64,000 bases of DNA from the NCBI RefSeq assembly GCF_019977275.1, contig NZ_AP024650.1, positions 744,001 through 808,000 of the forward strand, in the 5' to 3' direction. The position numbers and the translations under genes were made by a program. The first letter of the stretch is position 1. Every line of letters starts with the position of its first letter. Source of the DNA: Arthrobacter sp. StoSoilB19 (GTDB lineage Bacteria > Actinomycetota > Actinomycetes > Actinomycetales > Micrococcaceae). Under the pieces are notes generated by a model. The model was not told the DNA's origin and ran no database searches. It worked only from the letters and a program-made list of their open reading frames with translations. Positions 49,420-58,972 of the stretch are shown piece after piece.

Positions 49420-50307
49420 ATGAGCCCCGCAAACGAAGTACGTAAGTCCAAGGCTGAGCGAACCGCGGAGGCGCGGGAAAAGGCGCGCCTGATCAGGGAA
49501 GAGCAGCTGAAGAAGGACAAGCGCAACAAGCTGCTGATCGGCTGGGGCATCGTGGCGGCAGTGGTGGCCATCCTGGTGGTGGTGGCGCTGGTGGTGACGA
49601 ACAGCCTCAAGCAGAACGCCCCCATAGCGGACCAGGGCCCCACGCCTGCCAACGCCAACGTGCATGGCGGCGTCACTTTGCTGGCCAATACGGATGTGGC
49701 CAAGTCGGAACCGGCCACGGTTGACGCCGCCTCCCTGGGGGACGCGCCGAAGACGGCGCCCGCCGAGGTAGTGGCTCCCGGCGCCGAAGCGGAGGCCGGC
49801 AAGCCGGTCAAGGTGGTCCTCTACATCGACTTCATCTGCCCCATCTGCAAGAACTTCGAGACCCAGTACAACGACCAGCTCACGTCGCTGCGCAACGAAG
49901 GCAAGATCACCGTTGAGTACCGGGCCCTCGGATTCCTGGACAGCCGGTCCACCACCAACTACTCATCCCGGGCCGCCAACGCAGCAGCGTGCGTGGTCAA
50001 CGAATCCCCGGAGAAGTACTCCGATTTCGTCAACGCATTGTTCGCCAAGCAGCCGGCGGAAGGCAGCGCAGGCCTTTCCGACAGTGATTTGAAGAAGATG
50101 GCGTCCGACATGGGCGTCAACATCGGTTCCTGCGTCGATGACAAGACCTACCGCCCGTTCGTGAAGTTCACCACGAAGGAGGCCGCGGCCATCGGCGTCA
50201 CCGGTACGCCCACCGTGTTCGTGGACGGCAAGCAGTGGGGCAAGGGCGACAGCGCGCAGACGCCGTTCCCGGACTTCCTGCAGGCAGCCATCGCCGCCAA
50301 GGGCTAA
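49420..50307 (+). CDS. Membrane-anchored DsbA-like thioredoxin-fold protein
   Basis: A 295-residue protein. Residues 1-45 are charged and cytoplasmic, one membrane helix spans about 46-67, and the remainder is outside. The thioredoxin domain has the active site CPIC in VVLYIDFICPICKNFETQYN (about residue 139) and the cis-proline loop VTGTPTVFVDG near residue 265. DSB-type helical insertion lies between. It probably introduces or repairs disulfides in exported proteins. ATG 49420 has AAGGAA close upstream; the frame open from 48931 overlaps otsA and is ignored. Confidence 0.88.
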   Translation: MSPANEVRKSKAERTAEAREKARLIREEQLKKDKRNKLLIGWGIVAAVVAILVVVALVVTNSLKQNAPIADQGPTPANANVHGGVTLLANTDVAKSEPATVDAASLGDAPKTAPAEVVAPGAEAEAGKPVKVVLYIDFICPICKNFETQYNDQLTSLRNEGKITVEYRALGFLDSRSTTNYSSRAANAAACVVNESPEKYSDFVNALFAKQPAEGSAGLSDSDLKKMASDMGVNIGSCVDDKTYRPFVKFTTKEAAAIGVTGTPTVFVDGKQWGKGDSAQTPFPDFLQAAIAAKG

Positions 50308-50323
50308 GGATTCCCAGTCAGGG

Positions 50324-50362
50324 CAGGGGCCCGCTCCGGACCGTTTCCGGGGCGGGCCCCTG
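50324..50362 (+). terminator. Hairpin downstream of the DsbA-like gene
   Basis: CAGGGGCCCGC (50324-50334) pairs perfectly with GCGGGCCCCTG (50352-50362), and the inner TCCGGA/TTCCGG strengthens it. No T run follows, so termination is likely but not certain. Confidence 0.55.
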
Positions 50363-50456
50363 GCGCATTCACCGCCAGTAGTCCGGCGTTTTTACGCCCG
50401 GCGGGAGTTGGGCTAACCTTATCTAGCGCCTTCACGGTGCACGCCCGCAGGGGCGC

Positions 50457-50533
50457 GCCTCCTTAGCTCAGTTGGCCAGAGCACCGCTCTTGTAAAGCGG
50501 GGGTCGTCGGTTCGAATCCGACAGGGGGCTCCA
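50457..50533 (+). tRNA. tRNA-Thr, anticodon TGT
   Basis: Acceptor arm GCCTCCT (50457-50463) pairs with AGGGGGC (50523-50529). The D-arm has TTAGCTCAGTTGG..AGAGC. Anticodon stem CCGCT/AGCGG surrounds loop CTTGTAA, anticodon TGT (reads ACA). The T-arm contains GTTCGAATC. Unlike the other tRNA-Thr in the window, CCA (50531-50533) is encoded. Confidence 0.95.
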
Positions 50534-50601
50534 TTCAACCTCCGGGTTTAAGCTGGATCCATCCACATAATCAGCGTGCTGACTAAAGGAGGATGGGTGC
50601 C

Positions 50602-51027
50602 ATGCCCAAGACCGGCAAGAACGATCATGCCCGCAAGGAAGAACTTCCTTCCACCCTGCAGCGTTCTGAGCAAAAGGCGCAGGACACATTCGCCAAGACC
50701 TATGATTCCGCCCTTGAGTCGTACGACCAGGATGAGCAGCGGGCGGCCCGGGCAGCATACGCATCCCTGAAGCACAGCTACGAGAAAGTGGGCGACCACT
50801 GGGAGCCCAAGGAAAAAAGGGGCCCGTCGGACAAGCGCGCAGAACAGGGCATCAGCTCCTCCGAACCCACCGCGGGCGGAGTCAACGCCAATGCGTCCAA
50901 GGACCACCTCTACAAACTGGCCAGGGAACTGGACGTCAAAGGCCGCTCGAAGATGGACAAGGGTGAATTGGTCAAGGCCATCCAGAAGGCCAACGACGCC
51001 GCCACCCGCAAAGCCCGCAGCAAATAG
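50602..51027 (+). CDS. ChaB family protein with Rho N-terminal-like domain
   Basis: A 141-residue soluble protein. Residues 14-70 match ChaB (LPSTLQRSEQKAQDTFAKTYDSALESY..), a small domain once tied to cation transport. Residues 100-132 (HLYKLARELDVKGRSKMDKGELVKAIQKAN) match the Rho N-terminal SAP-like fold that binds nucleic acid. The tail is basic. I chose ATG 50602 because AAAGGAGG lies 9 bases upstream; the ATG at 50593 is fused to that ribosome-binding site. Function is uncertain. Confidence 0.8.
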   Translation: MPKTGKNDHARKEELPSTLQRSEQKAQDTFAKTYDSALESYDQDEQRAARAAYASLKHSYEKVGDHWEPKEKRGPSDKRAEQGISSSEPTAGGVNANASKDHLYKLARELDVKGRSKMDKGELVKAIQKANDAATRKARSK

Positions 51028-51112
51028 CCTGTGCTCTTGCCGTCCTGCCGTCCAAGGTGTCGAATCAGAGGGACACGTCAGGTCGGGTCGGCGATGATGC
51101 CAGGAGGTTCCA

Positions 51113-53293
51113 ATGTCGGTGAAGAGCACCAAGGAGTCAGCGCGGGCGGGAGGCGGCAGGAACGGGCCTGAGTCAAAGCGCGCCGACCAAGCCACCGGCA
51201 TCGCGGCCCAGGACCCGGCGCGGATCCGGAACGTGGCCCTGGTGGGTCACTCGGGCGCCGGGAAAACAATGCTGATCGAGGCGCTGCTGGCAGCCAACGG
51301 CATGATCACGCGCAAAGGCTCCATCGCCGACGGATCCACGGTCAGCGACTCGGACCCCGCCGCGGTTCACCAGCAGCGCTCCGTCACCCTGTCCCTGGTG
51401 CCCCTGATGGTGGACGAGACAAAAGTGAACCTCCTGGATACACCGGGCTACCCCGACTTCATTGGTGAGCTGCGGGCGGGGCTGCGCGCCTCCGATGCTG
51501 CCCTCTTCATAGTGTCGGCCGTGGACGGAATCGACGCCACCACCACCGCCCTGTGGGGCGAGTGCGCGCACATGCTGCTGCCACGCGCCGTCGTGATCAC
51601 CCGGCTGGACCACCCGCGGGCAGATTACGACGGCGCCGTGGCCGCCTGCCGCAAAGCGTTCGGCGACGGCGTGCTGCCGCTGTGTGTCCCGTTGCCTTCA
51701 GCAGAGGAGGCCCCCGGGCCGCTGTCCCTGCTGGGCCTGCTGTCCCGGGAGGTAACGGACTACTCCTCCGGCGAGGCAACCCCTGAAGTCCGGGCTGCCA
51801 CGCCGGATGAACTCGCGGCTGCCGGGCCTGCCCGGGGCGCACTCATCGAGGGCATCATCGCCGAAAGCGAAGACGAAACGCTGATGGACCGCTACCTGGA
51901 AGGCGAGGACATCGACACCGGAGTGCTCGCAGCAGACCTGGAAACCGCCGTCGCACGTGGCTCGTTCTTTCCCGTGCTGCCCACGTCCGCCGTCACCGGG
52001 CTGGGGACCGCCGAACTGCTGGACCTGCTGGTCCGCGCCTTTCCGCCGCCAGGGGAGCGCAGCCTGCCGGACACCACCGACCTCGCGGGGGAACCGGCCG
52101 GGAGCCTGTCCTGCGATCCGTCCGGCCCCCTCGCAGCCGAGGTGGTGCGCACCTCCAACGATCCCTTCCTGGGCCGCATCTGCCTGGTGCGGGTGTTCAG
52201 CGGAACGCTCCGGGAAGACTCGCCGGTCCACGTGGGCGGTCACGGCCTGGCCGACCGGGGTCACCAGGACCATGACACCGATGAACGGGTGACCCATATC
52301 TACTCACCGCTGGGTGCCACCCTTCGCCCCGTCCCCTTTTGCGTGGCGGGGGACATGTGTGCCCTGGCGAAGCTGGGCAGCGCCGAAACCGGCGACACCA
52401 TTTCCGCCCGGGAAAGCCCGCTGTTGCTCGCCACGTGGGAAATGCCTGAGCCGCTGCTGCCGGTTGCCGTGGAAGCCGATTCCCGCAGCGACGAGGACGC
52501 GCTGGCCCGCAGCCTGGGCCGGATAGCGGCGGGAGACCCCACCTTGCGGGTGGACCGGAACGCCGAAACGCATCAGCTGGTCCTCTGGTGCATGGGCGAA
52601 GCGCACGCGGAGGTGGTCCTGGACAGGCTGCGCGAACAGGGAGTGAAACTGCACACCGTGGACGTGGTGACGCCGCTGCGGGAAACCTTTGCCACAGGCG
52701 CCTCCGGCCACGGCCGCCATGTTAAACAGTCCGGCGGACACGGCCAGTACGCCGTGTGCGACATCGAGGTGGAACCGCTGGAGCGCGGCGCGGGGTTCGA
52801 GTTCGTGGACAAGACGGTGGGCGGCGTGATCCCGGGAACGTTCATCCCGTCCATTGAGAAGGGCGTCCGGGCCCAAATGGACAAGGGCGTCGCCGCGGGC
52901 TTTCCCGTAGTTGACCTGCGGGTCACCCTGGTGGGCGGCAAGGCCCACAGCGTGGATTCGTCGGATGCGGCGTTCCAGGCGGCCGGGGCGCTGGCGCTCC
53001 GGGAGGCCGCGGCAGCAGGAAGGATCCAGCTGCTGGAGCCGGTATCATCCGTCTCCATCACGGTCGCCGATGAACATGTGGGCACAGTGATGAGTGATTT
53101 GTCCGGCCGGCGGGGACGCCTCACCGGCACCACCTCTTCCGGTGAGGGCCTCACGGAGATCAGCGCCGAAGTCCCGGACCAGGAACTCCTGCGGTATGCG
53201 GTGGAACTGCGGGCGCTGACCGCCGGCACCGGGCGCTTCCGCCGCCAGTACCTGCGCCATGACCCCGTACCCCCGAATTACAGCCCATCCTGA
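51113..53293 (+). CDS. Elongation factor G-like GTPase (EF-G2 type)
   Basis: A 726-residue translational GTPase paralogue. G1 is GHSGAGKT (about residues 44-51), G3 DTPGYPDFIGE, while G4 is TRLD instead of the canonical NKxD. EF-G domains II to V follow (for example SGGHGQYAVCDIEVEPLERGAGFEF). The first 35 residues are a polar extension. Mycobacterial EF-G2 has the same deviation and lacks ribosome-dependent GTPase, so this is unlikely to be the main EF-G, which normally sits in the rpsL-rpsG-fusA-tuf cluster. AGGAGG lies before ATG 51113. Confidence 0.88.
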   Translation: MSVKSTKESARAGGGRNGPESKRADQATGIAAQDPARIRNVALVGHSGAGKTMLIEALLAANGMITRKGSIADGSTVSDSDPAAVHQQRSVTLSLVPLMVDETKVNLLDTPGYPDFIGELRAGLRASDAALFIVSAVDGIDATTTALWGECAHMLLPRAVVITRLDHPRADYDGAVAACRKAFGDGVLPLCVPLPSAEEAPGPLSLLGLLSREVTDYSSGEATPEVRAATPDELAAAGPARGALIEGIIAESEDETLMDRYLEGEDIDTGVLAADLETAVARGSFFPVLPTSAVTGLGTAELLDLLVRAFPPPGERSLPDTTDLAGEPAGSLSCDPSGPLAAEVVRTSNDPFLGRICLVRVFSGTLREDSPVHVGGHGLADRGHQDHDTDERVTHIYSPLGATLRPVPFCVAGDMCALAKLGSAETGDTISARESPLLLATWEMPEPLLPVAVEADSRSDEDALARSLGRIAAGDPTLRVDRNAETHQLVLWCMGEAHAEVVLDRLREQGVKLHTVDVVTPLRETFATGASGHGRHVKQSGGHGQYAVCDIEVEPLERGAGFEFVDKTVGGVIPGTFIPSIEKGVRAQMDKGVAAGFPVVDLRVTLVGGKAHSVDSSDAAFQAAGALALREAAAAGRIQLLEPVSSVSITVADEHVGTVMSDLSGRRGRLTGTTSSGEGLTEISAEVPDQELLRYAVELRALTAGTGRFRRQYLRHDPVPPNYSPS

Positions 53294-53332
53294 GCCCGCC
53301 ATGGCAGGAACAGATACAGGGAACGGCCGCCG

Positions 53333-54586
53333 GTGAACGCCGCAGCACGAAAGATCCAGACCGTATACCTGACGCTGACGTTGGGCAACACCCTTGCGGC
53401 GTCGTTCATTTGGGGCATCAATACGCTGTTCCTGCTCGACGCCGGGCTGACCAACCTGGAAGCCTTCGCTGCAAACGCCTTCTTCACTGCCGGGATGGTG
53501 CTTTTCGAGGTTCCCACCGGGGTAGTCGCGGACAGCTGGGGGCGCCGGACCTCCTTCCTGCTGGGCACCGTAACCCTGGCAGGATCCACCTACCTCTATT
53601 ACCTGCTGTGGCAGTTGTCCGCACCGTTCTGGTGGTGGGCCGGGGTGTCGGCGCTGCTGGGGCTTGGCTTCACCTTCTTTTCGGGGGCAGTGGAAGCCTG
53701 GCTGGTGGACGCCCTGCACTTCTCCGGTTACGACGGCGGCCTGGAAGCGGTCCTGGGCCGCGGCCAGATGGTTTCCGGGGTCGCCATGCTGGCAGGGTCA
53801 GTGGCCGGCGGCGTCATCGCGCAGGCAACGAACCTGGGCGTGCCGTTCCTGCTGCGCGTCGCGGTGCTGGTGGCAATGTTCGCGGTGGCCTTCCTGCTCA
53901 TGCACGACGTCGGCTTCACCCCGGAGCGTTCGGCCCACCCGGTGCAGGCCACGCGGGCTGTCCTGCGCGCCTCGCTGGACGGCGGCCTGCGGAACCCGCC
54001 GGTGAGGTACATGATGCTGGCTGCGCCGTTCACCGAGGGCGTGGGATTCTATGTCTTCTATGCCCTCCAGCCTTACCTGCTGCAGCTCTTCGGAGATCCC
54101 AGGGCCTACGCCATCGCAGGCCTGGCAGCGGCCATTGTTGCCGGCGCGGACATCCTGGGCGGCTGGCTGGCTCCGCTGGTCCGGAAACTGGTCCGCCGGC
54201 GCACCACCGTTCTGATCATTTCTACCATCACCAGCTCGGTGGTCCTGGTGGTGCTCCTGGCCACCAGCATCTTCTGGCTGGCACTGGTGCTCCTGGCACT
54301 CTGGGCCGTGGTGGCCTCCGCCGGAACCCCCGTGCGCCAGGCCTACCTGAACGACATGATCGGCTCGAAACAGCGGGCAACCGTCCTGAGCTTCGCCTCG
54401 CTCATGGGGTCCAGTGGGGGAGTGGTGGTGCAGCCGGCGCTCGGCAGGGCCGCAGACCTCTACGGCTACCCGGCATCGCTCGCATTGGGCGGCGCGGTGC
54501 AGCTGCTGGCGGCACCCTTCATCCTCCTCAGCCGCCGCCGGCGCTCGCCGGCAGATGTTGCTACCGGGCTCGCGGCAGCGCCCTGA
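53333..54586 (+). CDS. Major facilitator superfamily transporter
   Basis: A 417-residue carrier with about 12 hydrophobic segments. The MFS loop-2 signature is visible as EVPTGVVADSWGRRTSFLLG (about residues 61-80). The second half starts near residue 225. No substrate motif is recognised; drug or sugar export are both possible. It starts at GTG 53333, 40 bases after the EF-G-like gene, so cotranscription is likely. Confidence 0.85.
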   Translation: MNAAARKIQTVYLTLTLGNTLAASFIWGINTLFLLDAGLTNLEAFAANAFFTAGMVLFEVPTGVVADSWGRRTSFLLGTVTLAGSTYLYYLLWQLSAPFWWWAGVSALLGLGFTFFSGAVEAWLVDALHFSGYDGGLEAVLGRGQMVSGVAMLAGSVAGGVIAQATNLGVPFLLRVAVLVAMFAVAFLLMHDVGFTPERSAHPVQATRAVLRASLDGGLRNPPVRYMMLAAPFTEGVGFYVFYALQPYLLQLFGDPRAYAIAGLAAAIVAGADILGGWLAPLVRKLVRRRTTVLIISTITSSVVLVVLLATSIFWLALVLLALWAVVASAGTPVRQAYLNDMIGSKQRATVLSFASLMGSSGGVVVQPALGRAADLYGYPASLALGGAVQLLAAPFILLSRRRRSPADVATGLAAAP

Positions 54587-54593
54587 GCCGCAA

Positions 54594-54632
54594 AGACCCG
54601 GGCCCCGGACGCGTCGTCCAAGGCCCGGGTCT
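54594..54632. terminator. Bidirectional terminator between the MFS gene and the arabinose importer
   Basis: AGACCCGGGCC (54594-54604) pairs perfectly with GGCCCGGGTCT (54622-54632). It separates two convergent operons. Confidence 0.75.
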
Positions 54633-54663
54633 GCACGAAGCAGCGCCGCGGCCGCGGTAGCCG

Positions 54664-55938
54664 CTACTTGACGCCCACGGTTTCGCTGGCCGCCGGCGTC
54701 GGCTTTTCCTCGGCGGGCGGGGGCGTAGTCTTCAGCTTGAACCGCTTGCCGAGGTCACCACCGCCGCCGCTGCGGTTCTTGTTGAAGATGTCGAAGCCGA
54801 CGGCGACAAGGAGTACCAGGCCCTTGATGAGCTGCTGGTAATCGGTGCCCAGGCCCAGGATGGACATGCCGTTGTTGAGCACGCCCATGATCAGGCCACC
54901 GATCATGGCTCCCGCGACTGTTCCGATGCCACCGGTAACGGCGGCGCCACCGATGAAGGCCGCGGCGATGGAGTCCAGTTCGAAGCCTGTTCCACCGGCG
55001 GGCTGTGCCGAGTTGAGCCGCGCAGTGAAGACCAGGCCTGCCAGTGCGGCGAGCACGCCCATGTTCACGAAGAGCCGGAACGTGACGGCCTTGGTCTTGA
55101 TGCCTGACAGTTCAGCTGCATGGAGGTTGCCGCCGATGGCGTACGTGTGCCGCCCGAAGACACTGTTGCTCATCAGGGCGGTGTAGGCGATCACCAGGAC
55201 GGCCAGGACCACCAGGACGATCGGGGTGCCGCGGTAGGAGGCCAGCAGGAAGGTGATGATGAGCATGAGCAGCGCCGTGAAGGCGGTTTTGATGACGAAC
55301 CAGACCAGGGGTTCGCTTTCGAGATCGAACTTCCTGCGGATCCTGCGCTCTTTGAGGGCCTGGATCAGCAGTGCCACCGTAGCGCCGACACCCAGGATGA
55401 CGGTGAGCCATTCCAGGACGGAGGTGCCGCCGGAGATGTCCGGAAGGAAACCGCCGCCCAGGGCCCGCAGTTCGGCGGGGAAGGGGGTGATCTGCTGGTT
55501 CTTGAGGGTGATGAGCGTGAGTCCGCGGAAGATCAGCATGCCCGCCAGCGTGACGATGAAGGCCGGGATCCCCACATAGGCGATCCAGTAGCCCTGCCAG
55601 GCGCCCACAAGGGCACCCACCACCAGGCAGGCAGGGATTGCGGCCCACCACGGCCAGCCCCAGTGCACGATCATGACGCCGGCCACCGCACCGATGAACC
55701 CGGCAACGGATCCGACGGAAAGATCAATGTGCCCGGCGATGATCACCATCACCATGCCGATGGCCAGGATGAGGATGTAGCTGTTCTGGACCACCAGGTT
55801 GGTGACGTTTTGCGGTTCCAGCAGGATCCCGCCGGTCAGCCCCTGGAACAGCAGGACGATCAGGATCAGGGCAACGAAGATGCCAACCTGGCGGAGGCGG
55901 CTGGTGAGGAATCCGAGCGATTCTCGTAAGGCGGACAT
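54664..55938 (-). CDS. mmsB: Monosaccharide ABC transporter permease, MmsB/GguB (XylH-like)
   Basis: A 424-residue CUT2-family permease with about ten membrane segments. ILILAIGMVMVIIAGHIDLSVGSVAGF is diagnostic, as are GIPAFIVTLAGMLIFRGL and RHTYAIGGNLHAAELSGI. A 40-residue insertion near 175-235 with RRIRRKFDLESEP is typical of the MmsB group. The C-terminus is Pro/Ala-rich. It is the third gene of the chvE-mmsA-mmsB operon, starting 4 bases after mmsA. Next to ara genes, the likely cargo is L-arabinose. Confidence 0.92.
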   Translation of the reverse strand: MSALRESLGFLTSRLRQVGIFVALILIVLLFQGLTGGILLEPQNVTNLVVQNSYILILAIGMVMVIIAGHIDLSVGSVAGFIGAVAGVMIVHWGWPWWAAIPACLVVGALVGAWQGYWIAYVGIPAFIVTLAGMLIFRGLTLITLKNQQITPFPAELRALGGGFLPDISGGTSVLEWLTVILGVGATVALLIQALKERRIRRKFDLESEPLVWFVIKTAFTALLMLIITFLLASYRGTPIVLVVLAVLVIAYTALMSNSVFGRHTYAIGGNLHAAELSGIKTKAVTFRLFVNMGVLAALAGLVFTARLNSAQPAGGTGFELDSIAAAFIGGAAVTGGIGTVAGAMIGGLIMGVLNNGMSILGLGTDYQQLIKGLVLLVAVGFDIFNKNRSGGGGDLGKRFKLKTTPPPAEEKPTPAASETVGVK

Positions 55939-55942
55939 TTCG

Positions 55943-57472
<1,530 letters not shown>

Positions 57473-57532
57473 CGTCAATTCCCACTGACTGGTCGAAGCT
57501 TGGCCGTCCTGCTGCTGCAGGAGGTTGCGGGC

Positions 57533-57568
57533 GGGGCTGCGGCCGGATGGAGGTCCGGCCACAGCCCC
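57533..57568 (-). terminator. Intercistronic hairpin between chvE and mmsA
   Basis: GGGGCTGCGGCCGGA (57533-57547) pairs with TCCGGCCACAGCCCC (57554-57568) with one mismatch and a 6-base loop, only 11 bases after the chvE stop. Such hairpins in binding-protein operons often act as partial terminators and mRNA stabilisers, giving more binding protein than ATPase. Confidence 0.6.
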
Positions 57569-57578
57569 CGGACGCTGA

Positions 57579-58706
57579 CTACTTGACGTCGGCGTCGGTG
57601 TAGTAACCCGAGTCGATCAGTTCCTTCTTGTAGTTGTCCTTGGTGATGATCACGGACTTCAGCAGGAAGGCCGGAACAACCTTGACCTTGTTGTTGTAGG
57701 TCTTGGTGTCGTTGGTTTCAGGTTCCTGGCCCTTGAGGACGGCGTCGACCATCTTGACGGCCTGTGCGCCGAGCTGGCGGGTGTCCTTAAAGATGGTGGA
57801 GTACTGCTCGCCCGCGACGATGGACTTCACGGAGCCCTTTTCGGCGTCCTGGCCGGTGACCACCGGAAGGCTTCCCTTGGCGTAGCCGCCGGTGCTGGTG
57901 AGGGCGGAGATGATGCCGATGGACAGGCCGTCGTACGGGGAAAGGACGCCGTTCAGCTTGGTGCCCGAGCTGTAGGCGGAGGTGATGATGTCCTCCATGC
58001 GCTTCTGCGCCACGGGTGCCTGCCAGCGAAGGATGGCGGCCTGCTCAAACTTGGTCTGGCCGCTGGGGACCTTCAGGGTGCCGGCATCCATGTAGGGCTT
58101 GAGGGTGTCCATGGCGCCGGTCCAGAAGAAGTTGGCGTTGTTGTCGTCCGGGCTTCCGGCGAAAAGTTCGATGTTGAAGGGGCCCTTGCCGTCCACCTTC
58201 TTGCCGCTCGCGTCGACCAGGCCCAGGCCGGTCAGCAGCGAGGTGGCCTGCTGGACGCCCACGGTGTAGTTGTCGAACGTGGTGTAGTAGTCCACGTTCG
58301 GAGTGCCGTTGATAAGGCGGTCGTAGGCGATGACCTTGACGTTCTGCTCCTTGGCCTTGGCCAGGACGTCGGTCAGGGTGGTGCCGTCGATGGCAGCGAT
58401 GATCAGGGCCTTGGCGCCCTTGGTCAGCATGTTTTCGATCTGCGAGACCTGCGTGGGGATGTCGTCGTTGGCGAACTGGAGGTCCGTCTTGTAGCCGAGG
58501 TCTTTCAGGGACTTCTCAACATTTGCGCCGTCGGCGATCCACCGTTCAGATGTCTGGGTTGGCATCGAGATGCCAACCAGCGAGTCGCTGGGCTTCGCTG
58601 CGCCGCTGGATTCGCTGGTTCCGCCACGGGAGCCGCAACCGGTGGCTCCCACGGTCAGGGCGAGGACAAGGGCCACCGCGCCCATGAGTTTTCTGATTCT
58701 CACCAT
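57579..58706 (-). CDS. chvE: Sugar-binding lipoprotein of the ABC importer, ChvE family
   Basis: A 375-residue CUT2 binding protein. The N-terminus is a lipoprotein signal: [24 protein letters not shown], cysteine near residue 24. The mature protein begins with a Gly/Ser linker and [19 protein letters not shown], the ChvE/MglB-like first strand; [17 protein letters not shown] and [22 protein letters not shown] are family regions that line the pocket. ATG 58706 with GGAAGGAG upstream is far better than the open frame to 58892, which runs through the promoter and an operator. Confidence 0.92.
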   Translation of the reverse strand: MVRIRKLMGAVALVLALTVGATGCGSRGGTSESSGAAKPSDSLVGISMPTQTSERWIADGANVEKSLKDLGYKTDLQFANDDIPTQVSQIENMLTKGAKALIIAAIDGTTLTDVLAKAKEQNVKVIAYDRLINGTPNVDYYTTFDNYTVGVQQATSLLTGLGLVDASGKKVDGKGPFNIELFAGSPDDNNANFFWTGAMDTLKPYMDAGTLKVPSGQTKFEQAAILRWQAPVAQKRMEDIITSAYSSGTKLNGVLSPYDGLSIGIISALTSTGGYAKGSLPVVTGQDAEKGSVKSIVAGEQYSTIFKDTRQLGAQAVKMVDAVLKGQEPETNDTKTYNNKVKVVPAFLLKSVIITKDNYKKELIDSGYYTDADVK

Positions 58707-58799
58707 AATCTCCTTCCGCGGCAGCATTGCCGCGAAGTGTTGTTGGGCCGGGAAGCAACGGTGCTCCCGGTCCTGGCCACATGGTTGATGTGTCGGTTC

Positions 58800-58828
58800 A
58801 ATATAGACTGATTTGTGAACGCTAACAA
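58800..58828 (-). promoter_or_regulatory. Promoter of the chvE-mmsA-mmsB operon
   Basis: On the minus strand: -35 TTGTTA (58828-58823), 17-base spacer, -10 TATATT (58805-58800), about 94 bases before chvE. The operator at 58814-58828 covers the -35 and part of the spacer, a clear repression geometry. Confidence 0.75.
58814..58828. promoter_or_regulatory. LacI-type (AraR) operator A
   Basis: TGTGAACGCTAACAA, a pseudo-palindrome with central CG typical of LacI-family sites. It overlaps the chvE promoter -35. An exact inverted copy lies 65 bp away. Confidence 0.85.
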
Positions 58829-58878
58829 GAGCCTGCTCCCGGAAACTCCGAAATCTTTCGATGTCATTGACTTCTTCT

Positions 58879-58893
58879 TTGTTAGCGTTCACA
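58879..58893. promoter_or_regulatory. LacI-type (AraR) operator B
   Basis: TTGTTAGCGTTCACA, the exact reverse complement of operator A. It supplies a TTGTTA -35-like hexamer facing araB, mirroring operator A, although no strong -10 is seen on that side. Centre-to-centre distance is 65 bp, about six helical turns, suitable for looping. Confidence 0.85.
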
Positions 58894-58972
58894 CTTGCTG
58901 CAGCACTTAGCTCGACCCTGACCCTACAAAACCGGTAATGAGGCCGCTTGCCTCCCGGATGGAGGCAACCCC

